Shown here in pieces: positions 1 to 7,287 of a DNA stretch of 7,287 bases. This DNA comes from an uncultured Erysipelotrichaceae bacterium (GTDB lineage: Bacteria; Bacillota_I; Bacilli_A; Erysipelotrichales; Coprobacillaceae), in NCBI GenBank assembly GCA_945981915.1, contig CAMFRJ010000051.1:1-7287 (forward strand). The letters are read 5' to 3'. The translations under genes were made by a program, and so were the position numbers. How positions within the stretch are numbered: the stretch's first letter is position 1; each line of letters begins with the position of its first letter. The notes under the pieces were generated by a model. That model did not search any database. It was given only the letters and a program-made list of their open reading frames with translations, and had not been told where the DNA came from.

Positions 1-46
1 TACACACTGCATATCGTCGGCAGCGTCAGATGTGTATAAGAGACAG
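1..46 (+). other. Untrimmed Illumina Nextera i5 adapter (not genomic)
   Basis: Bases 1-5 (TACAC) match the end of the P5 primer. Bases 6-13 (ACTGCATA) match the Nextera i5 index known as S506. Bases 14-27 (TCGTCGGCAGCGTC) are the Nextera read-1 overhang, and bases 28-46 (AGATGTGTATAAGAGACAG) are the 19-base Tn5 mosaic end. The parts occur in exactly the order of a tagmentation library molecule, so this is synthetic sequence left on the contig end. Genomic sequence begins at base 47, where a HolA reading frame opens without interruption. The stretch should be masked and not annotated as a transposon end. Confidence 0.98.
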
Positions 47-188
47 GTATGTCAGAAAGGGAGGACAGGATTTTGAAATAGATGAATTATTGGGTTGTTT
101 AAATGAATTATCGTTATTAGATGTTAAAATAAAAACTGGACAGATTGATAAAAAATTAGGATTAGAATTATTTATGTTAAAAATATAA
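47..188 (+). CDS. holA: DNA polymerase III delta subunit, C-terminal fragment (5' partial)
   Basis: An open frame runs from the adapter junction (first whole codon at 48) to TAA at 186-188, giving 46 residues from YVRKGGQDFEIDEL to the end LELFMLKI. The tail, with LLDVKIKTGQ followed by DKKLGLELFMLKI, resembles the C-terminus of Firmicutes HolA/YqeN, where a D-x-x-x-KTG-x-x-D-x-x-L-x-LELF pattern closes the protein. HolA is the clamp-loader subunit that opens the beta sliding clamp during replication. The family is usually about 330-350 residues, so roughly the last seventh is present. The loss of the 5' part is due to the contig end, not a mutation. Proximity to hemW-hrcA also fits, since holA lies shortly upstream of this cluster in many Firmicutes. 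sdaA follows after 11 bases, implying cotranscription. Confidence 0.8.
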
Positions 189-199
189 GGAGAAATAAC

Positions 200-1411
200 A
201 TGGAATCTATCAGACAATTATTTAAGATTGGATTTGGTCCTTCATCTTCACATACTATGGGACCACAGATTGCTTCTAGTCAAATCAAAGAAATCTATCA
301 TGATGCTGATCGCTTTGAAGTTGATCTATATGGTTCTTTAGCGTTAACAGGGAAAGGACATTTAACAGATTATATTATTAAGAAAACTTTAGGAGAAGAT
401 ACAGTCATTCATTTTAAAAGTGATGCGTTATCTTATCATCCTAATGGTATGAGATTTTATGTTTATAAAGATAATGAACTCATCAAGACCATTACTGCAT
501 ATTCTGTAGGTGGAGGAGAAGTTGAATTTGAAGGATCAGATATTGAAAAACCACAAGAGGTGTATCCACATCATCATTTAAATGAGATTATCACTTATAT
601 AGAAGATAATGGTATTTCTTTTTATGATTATGTATTGAATTATGAAGATGAAGATATCAAATCATACTTATTTGAGGTCTTGGATGCTATGTTTTCCTGT
701 GTACAAAATGGTTTAAAACATGAAGGAGTCATACCAGGACGCTTAAAGCTCAAAAGAGTTGCAAAAGCAATGTATCAACAAGCTATTAATACAAGAAGAG
801 AAAGTGAAAGAGAAAGATTGCTCGTTTCTAGTTATGCTTATGCTGTCGCTGAAGAAAATGCTTGTGGAAATAGAATTGTGACTGCACCAACTTGTGGAGC
901 TAGTGGAATCTTGCCAGCAGTTTTGTATTATTGTTATAAACAATTGAATATTCCTCGTAAAGAATTGATCAAAGCATTAGCTGTTGCAGGTTTGTTTGGA
1001 AATGTAATCAAGAAGAATGCAACTATTTCGGGAGCTGATGGAGGCTGTCAGGCTGAAGTAGGAAGTGCTTGTGCTATGGCAGCAGCAGCTTATGGTTGGA
1101 TTTTAGAACTCAATAATTCTTTAATTGAATATGCAGCAGAAATGGGACTTGAGCATAATTTAGGATTAACATGTGATCCAGTTGGCGGATATGTTCAAAT
1201 ACCGTGTATTGAAAGAAATGGATTTGGTGCTTTGCGTGCTATTGATGCAGCAATGTATGCCAAGCAATTAGGATATTTAAGAAAGAATAAGGTTTCTTTT
1301 GATTCAATTGTCAAAGTCATGAAAGAAACAGGAAAAGATTTAAATAGTGCCTATAAGGAAACGTCTTTAGGAGGCCTTGCAAAGGAATTTGGATTAAAGG
1401 ATGGAGACTAA
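200..1411 (+). CDS. sdaA: L-serine dehydratase (L-serine ammonia-lyase), iron-sulfur type, single chain
   Basis: This cytosolic enzyme converts L-serine to pyruvate and ammonia using a [4Fe-4S] cluster, feeding serine into central metabolism. The 403 residues comprise an N-terminal beta domain (about 1-150, with G-P-S-S-S-H-T-M-G-P at 13-22, GSLALTGKGH at 45-54, HPNGM at 80-84 and YSVGGG at 101-106) and a C-terminal alpha domain (about 165-395, with APTCGASG at 229-236 and SGADGGCQAEVG at 277-288). Cys283, Cys325 and Cys336 are spaced 42 and 11 apart, the spacing I recall for the cluster ligands of the Legionella enzyme. Many Firmicutes split these domains into two genes; here they are fused. 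It is shorter than E. coli SdaA (454 residues) and has no cysteine near the C-terminus. The start at 200 has a good ribosome site (AAGGAG, 187-192). The gene follows holA by 11 bases and overlaps hemW by 11. Function is confident; the symbol is by analogy with the fused E. coli form. Confidence 0.95.
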   Translation: MESIRQLFKIGFGPSSSHTMGPQIASSQIKEIYHDADRFEVDLYGSLALTGKGHLTDYIIKKTLGEDTVIHFKSDALSYHPNGMRFYVYKDNELIKTITAYSVGGGEVEFEGSDIEKPQEVYPHHHLNEIITYIEDNGISFYDYVLNYEDEDIKSYLFEVLDAMFSCVQNGLKHEGVIPGRLKLKRVAKAMYQQAINTRRESERERLLVSSYAYAVAEENACGNRIVTAPTCGASGILPAVLYYCYKQLNIPRKELIKALAVAGLFGNVIKKNATISGADGGCQAEVGSACAMAAAAYGWILELNNSLIEYAAEMGLEHNLGLTCDPVGGYVQIPCIERNGFGALRAIDAAMYAKQLGYLRKNKVSFDSIVKVMKETGKDLNSAYKETSLGGLAKEFGLKDGD

Positions 1412-2495
1412 AAGCCTATATATTCACATTCCTTTTTGTGAAACGATATGTAAGTACTGTGACTTTTGTAAAGTGTATTATGATAAGAAACAGGCATGGC
1501 AATATTTAGAGGTACTATCTCAGGAATTAAGATCATTACCTGTCGATTTTCCTATTAATACGATATATATTGGAGGAGGGACACCTAGTGCTTTCAACGA
1601 TGAACAGCTAGAATATTTGATGGATCATTTGAAACCATATAGCCAAGGAGTCAAGGAATATTGTATTGAGGTTAACCCTGAATCAATGGATCTTTACAAG
1701 CTGAAGATTCTGAAACTTGGTGGAATTAACAGATTGAGTATTGGAGTCCAAACTTTTCAAAATCATTTATTAAAAGGAATAGACCGACATCATAGTCAGC
1801 AGCAGGTTTTAAGATTGATTAAACAGGCACAACAATTAGGTTTTTCTAATATTTCGATTGATTTGATGTATGGCTTACCTCAACAAACCTTAACAGATAT
1901 TAAAGAAGATCTCAAAATAGTTGCAACTTTAAATATTCAACATATTTCATATTATTCTTTAATTTTAGAAGATCATACAATTCTTCAATATGAACACTAT
2001 CAGCCTTTAGATAGTGAACAAGAGTATGGGCTAAATGTTTATATTGATGATACTTTAAGGAATATGGGTTTTTATCAATATGAAATTTCAAATTATGCAA
2101 AGGAAGGCTATGAATCTCAACACAATTTGGCTTATTGGCATTATGATAATTATTATGGCATTGGAATAGGAGCATGTTCTAAAATCGATCATTTGATTAT
2201 AGAAAATAGTCGTTCAATCACAAATTATATTAATCACAATGCGAAAAACAAAGTCATTGAACAGGATAAAGAAGAAACAATGTTTAATCATATCATGATG
2301 TCTCTTAGATTGAATGAGGGATTAGATTTAGAGAGGTTCTATCACTTGTATCAAGAAGATGCAACTGTGTTGTATCAAAAGGCGATTCATAAGAATATTG
2401 ATAGAGGTTGTTTAGAAATTCGAAACAATCATCTTATGACGACAAAGAAGGGAATGTACTTATTAAACCAAGTCTTATTAGATTTTCTCGAATAG
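1401..2495 (+). CDS. hemW: Radical SAM heme chaperone HemW (HemN-like)
   Basis: A 364-residue radical SAM protein of the HemW family, formerly often annotated as oxygen-independent coproporphyrinogen III oxidase. The N-terminus has HIPFC-x3-C-x2-C, with Cys13, Cys17 and Cys20 expected to bind the [4Fe-4S] cluster; a further Cys23 follows. Other family landmarks are YIGGGTPS (56-63), EVNPES (90-95), RLSIGVQTF (111-119), DLMYGLP (154-160) and the C-terminal region from YEISNYA (227-233) to GIGIGACS (253-260). HemW members bind heme and are thought to insert it into proteins rather than make it; which role applies here cannot be read from the sequence. The start is forced: an in-frame TAA lies at 1395-1397 and the first ATG is at 1401. 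A purine-rich AAAGG abuts the ATG and AAAGGA lies 14 bases upstream, so translation probably depends on coupling to sdaA, which it overlaps by 11 bases. Confidence 0.93.
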   Translation: METKSLYIHIPFCETICKYCDFCKVYYDKKQAWQYLEVLSQELRSLPVDFPINTIYIGGGTPSAFNDEQLEYLMDHLKPYSQGVKEYCIEVNPESMDLYKLKILKLGGINRLSIGVQTFQNHLLKGIDRHHSQQQVLRLIKQAQQLGFSNISIDLMYGLPQQTLTDIKEDLKIVATLNIQHISYYSLILEDHTILQYEHYQPLDSEQEYGLNVYIDDTLRNMGFYQYEISNYAKEGYESQHNLAYWHYDNYYGIGIGACSKIDHLIIENSRSITNYINHNAKNKVIEQDKEETMFNHIMMSLRLNEGLDLERFYHLYQEDATVLYQKAIHKNIDRGCLEIRNNHLMTTKKGMYLLNQVLLDFLE

Positions 2496-2518
2496 ATGTC
2501 AATGATGACATCTTTTTT
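2494..2518 (+). terminator. Intrinsic terminator after hemW
   Basis: An 8-bp perfect stem (AGATGTCA, 2494-2501, with TGACATCT, 2506-2513) encloses a 4-base loop ATGA and runs into six T residues (2513-2518). It begins on the hemW stop codon itself. It closes the holA-sdaA-hemW unit just before the heat-shock promoter, insulating the CIRCE-controlled operon from upstream transcription. Confidence 0.85.
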
Positions 2519-2538
2519 CTTTACATATTTTTATAAAT

Positions 2539-2565
2539 TTAGCACAAAGTAGTTGACAGTGCTAA
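2539..2565 (+). promoter_or_regulatory. CIRCE operator 1 (HrcA binding site)
   Basis: A 27-bp inverted repeat with the exact CIRCE architecture: TTAGCACAA (2539-2547), a 9-base spacer, then CAGTGCTAA (2557-2565). Against the consensus TTAGCACTC-N9-GAGTGCTAA the left arm matches 7 of 9 and the right arm 8 of 9; the outer seven bases of both arms are perfect. The -35 hexamer TTGACA (2553-2558) lies across the spacer and right arm, so bound HrcA would directly block RNA polymerase. Confidence 0.93.
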
Positions 2566-2580
2566 AATAACATGTATAAT
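2553..2580 (+). promoter_or_regulatory. Sigma-A-type promoter of the hrcA-grpE-dnaK-dnaJ operon
   Basis: A perfect -35 TTGACA (2553-2558) and a perfect -10 TATAAT (2575-2580) are separated by 16 bp. The predicted transcription start is around 2586-2588, inside CIRCE operator 2. Perfect hexamers combined with two operators suggest a strong promoter held down by HrcA and released on heat or unfolded-protein stress. The start point is an inference from spacing. Confidence 0.93.
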
Positions 2581-2584
2581 GTAT

Positions 2585-2611
2585 TTAGCACAAGGGAAAT
2601 AGGAGTGCTAA
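2585..2611 (+). promoter_or_regulatory. CIRCE operator 2 (HrcA binding site)
   Basis: A second 27-bp CIRCE: TTAGCACAA (2585-2593), a 9-base spacer, then GAGTGCTAA (2603-2611). The right arm is a perfect consensus half-site; the left arm matches 7 of 9 and is identical to the left arm of operator 1. It covers the expected transcription start and ends where the hrcA ribosome site begins. Its centre is 46 bp downstream of the centre of operator 1. Confidence 0.95.
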
Positions 2612-2617
2612 AGGTGG
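2611..2617 (+). promoter_or_regulatory. Ribosome binding site that fixes the hrcA start
   Basis: AAGGTGG lies 8 bases before ATG 2626, a normal spacing. It shares its first base with the end of CIRCE operator 2. It supports the start at 2626 over the in-frame ATG at 2572, which lies between the -35 and -10 boxes and could not be on a transcript from this promoter. Confidence 0.8.
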
Positions 2618-2625
2618 TGAACTTG

Positions 2626-3669
2626 ATGCTTACGGCAAGACAAATGCTCATATTCAAATGTATTGTTGAAGAATTTATTGAAAATGCTGAACCAGTTGGT
2701 TCTAAGGCATTGATGGTCAAATATAAATTACCTTACTCTAGTGCAACAATCAGAAATGAAATGAATTTCCTAGAAAATTATGGTTATTTGGAAAAAACAC
2801 ATATTTCTTCAGGAAGGATTCCTTCTAAAGAAGGGTATAAGTTTTATGTTCATAATTTAGGAAAAGTTGATCTTGATGAAAGTACAAAAAATCAAGTTGC
2901 TACAATATTTAATCGAGGTCGCTCGAATTTAAATGAAATTGTTCATGAAAGTTGTAATATGTTAAGTGAACTGACACATTTAACAAGTGTCGCATTGGGA
3001 AATTCTTCTGATGATACATTACAACGTATTTCAGTTGTTCCTTTGGAAAATGGAAGAGTCACTGCTATTATTATTACTAATCAGGGGCATGTTGAAAACA
3101 AAGTTTTTCAATTTTCAAATGAAGTTGAAATGGAAGATTTATTAAGCTGTGTCAATGTCATGAATGAGCTTTTGATAGGAACACCTATTTCGGATATCGC
3201 TTTTCGATTAGAAAGAGATGTTAGACCTATTCTATCAGTAAAAGTGAAACAACATGAAGAACTATTTAATGCTTTTTTAGAAGCGTTTATCAAATTTGCT
3301 TCAAATAGTGTATATTTTTCTGGAAAAGAGAACATGTTGTATCAACCTGAATATAATGATGTTGATAAATTAAGAAGAATCGTTGGTGCTTTTGAAAATT
3401 CTCAAGTTTGGAAATCATTGCCACTTTCAAGTGATGAAGGGATTCAAATCAGAATTGGGAATGAATCACCAATAGGAACTGTAGATGATGTTTCTGTTAT
3501 CTCAGCATCCTTTAAAACAGGAGAAACTTCCAAAGGATCTATTTCGGTTATTGGACCAACAAGAATGCCATATGAAAAAGTAGTTGCTTTGGTTGAATAT
3601 GTTTCAAAGAATATTGAAAAAGCATTTATGGATAGAAATATGGATGAAGATGATGAAAGAGGTGGATAA
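2626..3669 (+). CDS. hrcA: Heat-inducible transcription repressor HrcA
   Basis: HrcA is a dimeric repressor that binds CIRCE elements and shuts off class I heat-shock genes; in B. subtilis its activity depends on the GroE chaperonin. From ATG 2626 the protein is 347 residues, close to the 343 of B. subtilis HrcA. It begins MLTARQ, the usual family start. The N-terminal winged helix (about 1-75) carries AEPVGSK (21-27), SSATIRNEM (38-46), LEKTHISSGR (55-64) and the IPSKEGYKFYV stretch after it. The C-terminal domain carries the family landmark IGPTRMPYEKV (GPTRM at 310-314). The frame stays open upstream to 2572, but that segment is promoter and operator DNA. It is the first gene of the operon, directly downstream of two CIRCE sites, so it represses its own synthesis. 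Its stop is one base before the grpE ATG, implying translational coupling. Confidence 0.97.
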   Translation: MLTARQMLIFKCIVEEFIENAEPVGSKALMVKYKLPYSSATIRNEMNFLENYGYLEKTHISSGRIPSKEGYKFYVHNLGKVDLDESTKNQVATIFNRGRSNLNEIVHESCNMLSELTHLTSVALGNSSDDTLQRISVVPLENGRVTAIIITNQGHVENKVFQFSNEVEMEDLLSCVNVMNELLIGTPISDIAFRLERDVRPILSVKVKQHEELFNAFLEAFIKFASNSVYFSGKENMLYQPEYNDVDKLRRIVGAFENSQVWKSLPLSSDEGIQIRIGNESPIGTVDDVSVISASFKTGETSKGSISVIGPTRMPYEKVVALVEYVSKNIEKAFMDRNMDEDDERGG

Positions 3670-3670
3670 A

Positions 3671-4240
3671 ATGGCAGAAGACATAAAAAAAGAAGAAGCG
3701 ACAGAATCTGAAGTGAAAGATGAAAACACTGATGAAGCGGAAGCAGCTGAAGATACTGAAGAAAAAGTAGAAGAAGTTAAAGATGATAAAGAAGACCAAA
3801 TTAAGGTTCTTCAAGCAGAAGTTGATAAATGGAAGAATGAATATTATAAAGTGTTTGCAGATATGGAAAATGTCAAACGTCGTTTACAAAACGAACATGC
3901 AAACAATTTAAAGTTTATGACACAAGGAATCGTTGAACAAATGCTTCCAATTGTTGATAACTTTGAAAGATCATTAGCCATAGAAAATCCAAGTGAAGAA
4001 ATTGCTGGATTTTTAAAAGGCTATGAAATGATTTACAAACAGATTGTAGCTCTTCTAGAAAACCAAGGTGTAAAAGTTATTGAAACAGAAGGTAAAGAAT
4101 TTGATCCTAATTTCCATCAAGCTGTCATGACAGTAAGCGATGAAAATTATAAACCTGGTATGATTGTTGAAGAATTACAAAAAGGATATATGTTAAAAGA
4201 TCGTGTAATTCGCGCATCTTTAGTTAAAGTCAGTGAATAG
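3671..4240 (+). CDS. grpE: Nucleotide exchange factor GrpE
   Basis: GrpE is the dimeric cochaperone that releases ADP from DnaK. The protein has 189 residues from ATG 3671, typical for the family. The first 45 residues are highly acidic and probably disordered. A long heptad-like helix follows (about 40-85, including KVLQAEVDKWKNEYYKVFAD), corresponding to the GrpE coiled coil. The C-terminal beta domain contains the family signature from FDPNFHQAV (144-152) to DRVIRASLVKV (177-187). ATG 3671 is chosen because AGAGGTGG (3658-3665) lies 5 bases upstream and the acidic N-terminus starts there. The frame extends upstream to 3584, but only within hrcA and with non-GrpE sequence. The gene begins one base after the hrcA stop and ends 12 bases before dnaK. 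Confidence 0.97.
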   Translation: MAEDIKKEEATESEVKDENTDEAEAAEDTEEKVEEVKDDKEDQIKVLQAEVDKWKNEYYKVFADMENVKRRLQNEHANNLKFMTQGIVEQMLPIVDNFERSLAIENPSEEIAGFLKGYEMIYKQIVALLENQGVKVIETEGKEFDPNFHQAVMTVSDENYKPGMIVEELQKGYMLKDRVIRASLVKVSE

Positions 4241-4249
4241 GAGGAATGA

Positions 4250-6064
<1,815 letters not shown>

Positions 6065-6069
6065 TCTTA

Positions 6070-6096
6070 AAAAACCAAGGTTCTTCCTTGGTTTTT
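6070..6096 (+). terminator. Hairpin terminator/attenuator between dnaK and dnaJ
   Basis: A perfect 11-bp stem (AAAAACCAAGG, 6070-6080, with CCTTGGTTTTT, 6086-6096) encloses loop TTCTT and ends in five T residues. An A-run precedes it, so it could act in both directions. It lies inside the operon, 24 bases before the dnaJ start, and no clear promoter follows it. It probably terminates part of the transcripts, or protects the 3' end of the dnaK message, lowering DnaJ relative to DnaK. Confidence 0.8.
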
Positions 6097-6120
6097 AAAA
6101 GTGTATGAAAGGATGATTTT

Positions 6121-7245
6121 ATGGCTAGTAAAAGAGATTATTATGAAGTCCTAGGGGTATCAAAAGGGGCAGACGCTAATGAAATAAAACGTGCTTATAG
6201 AAAAAAAGCAAAACAATATCATCCCGATATAAATAAAGAACCTGATGCAGAAGAAAAATTTAAAGAAGTTCAAGAAGCATATGATGTATTATCTGATGAT
6301 AATAAACGAGCAGCATATGATCGTTATGGACATGCAGCGTTTGAACAAGGTGCTGGTGGCGCTGGGGCAGGAGGCTTTGGTGGCTTTGGCTTTGATGATG
6401 TCGATTTAGGTGATATCTTTGGTTCTTTCTTCGGTGGTGGCGGATCGCGTCGTCAAAGGCAATCTGGTCCGCGTCGAGGGGATGATCACTTAATGCATCT
6501 CAATGTTGATTTCATGGAAGCTATCAAAGGTGTAAAAAAAGAAATCAAAGTCACTTATGATGCACAATGTCCACACTGCCATGGTAGTGGGGCAAAAACA
6601 CCAAATGATGTGCAAACTTGTAGTTATTGTAATGGAACTGGAACTGTCTCTCAAAAACAGCAGTCTCCTTTTGGAACATTTGTTACACAAACAACTTGTC
6701 CACATTGTAATGGGACAGGTAAAGAAATTAAAGTGAAATGTCCAGATTGTGGTGGAAAAGGTTATGTTACAAAAACAGTTAATGTTGAATTAGATGTTCC
6801 TGCAGGTATTAATGATGGTCAACAGTTAAGAGTTGCAGGTAAGGGAGGAAGAGGCACTAACGGTGGTTCAAATGGCGATTTGTTTGTTGAAATTCATATC
6901 AAAAACAATACTGAATTTGTACGTGAAGGAAAGAATATTTATTTAACTGTACCGATTAGTTCTATTGATGCAACATTAGGTTGTGAAATTGATGTTCCAA
7001 CTGTACAAGGTGATGTTACTGTTAAGATTGCTCCAGGAACACAATCAGGAACAACTTTACGTTTAAAAGGTAAGGGTGTAAAAAATGTACGTGGCAGCGA
7101 TTATGGTGATCAATTCTTAAAGATAGAAGTAAAGATCCCTACAAAATTATCATCAAAAGAAAAAGAATTGTATGAACAATTAAGACATGTTCAAGGAAAA
7201 AAAGGATCAATATTTGATACATTTAAAAAACAATTCAAAAAATAA
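6121..7245 (+). CDS. dnaJ: Chaperone protein DnaJ (type I Hsp40)
   Basis: DnaJ binds unfolded clients, delivers them to DnaK and stimulates DnaK ATP hydrolysis through its J domain. The 374-residue protein has the complete type I layout. The J domain (about 5-70) has the essential His34-Pro35-Asp36. A Gly/Phe-rich linker spans about 75-108. The zinc-binding domain has four intact CxxCxGxG repeats: Cys150/153, Cys167/170, Cys193/196 and Cys207/210. Two C-terminal beta-barrel client-binding domains follow (about 220-340), with LDVPAGI (224-230) and [18 protein letters not shown] (303-320). The start is supported by AAAGGA (6108-6113), 7 bases before the ATG. It is the last gene of the operon, 56 bases after dnaK and behind a hairpin, and is followed directly by a terminator. 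Nothing in it looks damaged or unusual. Confidence 0.99.
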   Translation: MASKRDYYEVLGVSKGADANEIKRAYRKKAKQYHPDINKEPDAEEKFKEVQEAYDVLSDDNKRAAYDRYGHAAFEQGAGGAGAGGFGGFGFDDVDLGDIFGSFFGGGGSRRQRQSGPRRGDDHLMHLNVDFMEAIKGVKKEIKVTYDAQCPHCHGSGAKTPNDVQTCSYCNGTGTVSQKQQSPFGTFVTQTTCPHCNGTGKEIKVKCPDCGGKGYVTKTVNVELDVPAGINDGQQLRVAGKGGRGTNGGSNGDLFVEIHIKNNTEFVREGKNIYLTVPISSIDATLGCEIDVPTVQGDVTVKIAPGTQSGTTLRLKGKGVKNVRGSDYGDQFLKIEVKIPTKLSSKEKELYEQLRHVQGKKGSIFDTFKKQFKK

Positions 7246-7268
7246 AAAGGCTTGTTATCAAGCCTTTT
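7245..7268 (+). terminator. Intrinsic terminator after dnaJ
   Basis: A 10-bp perfect stem (AAAAGGCTTG, 7245-7254, with CAAGCCTTTT, 7259-7268) encloses loop TTAT and starts on the last base of the dnaJ stop codon. The T-run is four bases and then interrupted (TTTTCTTC). It marks the end of the heat-shock operon. The A-run upstream could also let it serve a convergent gene beyond the window. Bases 7269-7287 show no further feature. Confidence 0.8.
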
Positions 7269-7287
7269 CTTCATGTATTGATAGATA

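Noticed and set aside
28..46. AGATGTGTATAAGAGACAG as a transposon (Tn5/IS50) end
   Set aside because: It is preceded by the read-1 overhang, an index and a P5 tail, so it is the synthetic mosaic end of a library adapter, with no transposase or target duplication.
26..217. 63-codon open frame on the minus strand
   Set aside because: It spans the adapter junction and runs antisense to holA; it is an artefact with no recognisable protein features.
1912..2175. 87-codon antisense open frame within hemW
   Set aside because: It lies wholly antisense to conserved HemW codons, has no ribosome site I could recognise and no known motifs; AT-rich coding DNA yields such frames by chance.
2520..2537. A second promoter from TTTACA (2520-2525) and TATAAA (2532-2537)
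   Set aside because: The boxes are only 6 bp apart, far too close for sigma-A recognition, and they adjoin the hemW terminator T-run.
2539..2611. Two similar 27-bp units as the start of a repeat or CRISPR array
   Set aside because: There are only two copies, each an inverted repeat matching the CIRCE consensus with exact spacing, placed on a promoter. The operator explanation is complete.
2572..2625. hrcA starting at ATG 2572 (365 residues)
   Set aside because: This ATG lies between the -35 and -10 boxes and the extension is encoded by CIRCE 2. The family start MLTARQ with a well-spaced ribosome site is at 2626.
3584..3670. grpE starting upstream at 3584
   Set aside because: The extra 29 residues overlap hrcA and do not look like GrpE; ATG 3671 has a good ribosome site and the usual acidic N-terminus.
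6097..6120. A dedicated dnaJ promoter in the dnaK-dnaJ gap
   Set aside because: The only -10-like stretch (TATGAA, 6104-6109) lacks a suitably spaced -35, and no CIRCE is present.

Overview
The window reads as one end of an assembled contig from a low-GC Firmicutes-type bacterium. Evidence for this is the AT-rich third codon positions, strong AGGAGG-like ribosome sites, a DnaK that lacks the insert in its ATPase domain found in Gram-negative DnaK, CIRCE/HrcA control, and the hrcA-grpE-dnaK-dnaJ gene order with hemW just upstream. A single-chain iron-sulfur serine dehydratase next to holA and hemW would fit a gut Erysipelotrichia-like lineage (relatives of Coprobacillus or Catenibacterium). 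That placement is an inference from style and synteny, not a proven identification.

Layout. Bases 1-46 are not genomic: they are an untrimmed Illumina Nextera i5 adapter with its index, ending in the Tn5 mosaic end. Genomic sequence starts at 47, in the last 46 codons of holA (DNA polymerase III delta subunit). All genes run on the + strand. The first transcription unit is holA (partial), sdaA (L-serine dehydratase) and hemW (radical-SAM heme chaperone family). These are tightly packed, with an 11-base sdaA/hemW overlap, and the unit ends in an intrinsic terminator that begins at the hemW stop codon.

The second unit is the class I heat-shock operon. A consensus-like sigma-A promoter (TTGACA, 16 bp, TATAAT) is bracketed by two CIRCE operators. 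One covers the -35 box and the other covers the expected transcription start. The operon then encodes HrcA (the repressor that binds CIRCE), GrpE (nucleotide exchange factor), DnaK (Hsp70) and DnaJ (Hsp40). A strong hairpin with a T-run lies between dnaK and dnaJ and probably lowers dnaJ expression relative to dnaK. A second terminator follows dnaJ.

Together the second unit forms a self-regulated chaperone machine. HrcA represses its own operon, DnaJ delivers substrates and stimulates DnaK ATP hydrolysis, and GrpE resets DnaK. All complete genes look intact, with family-typical lengths and motifs. I found no undescribed system here. The points most worth a second look are the adapter contamination, the double CIRCE arrangement, the dnaK-dnaJ attenuating hairpin, and sdaA lying between holA and hemW.
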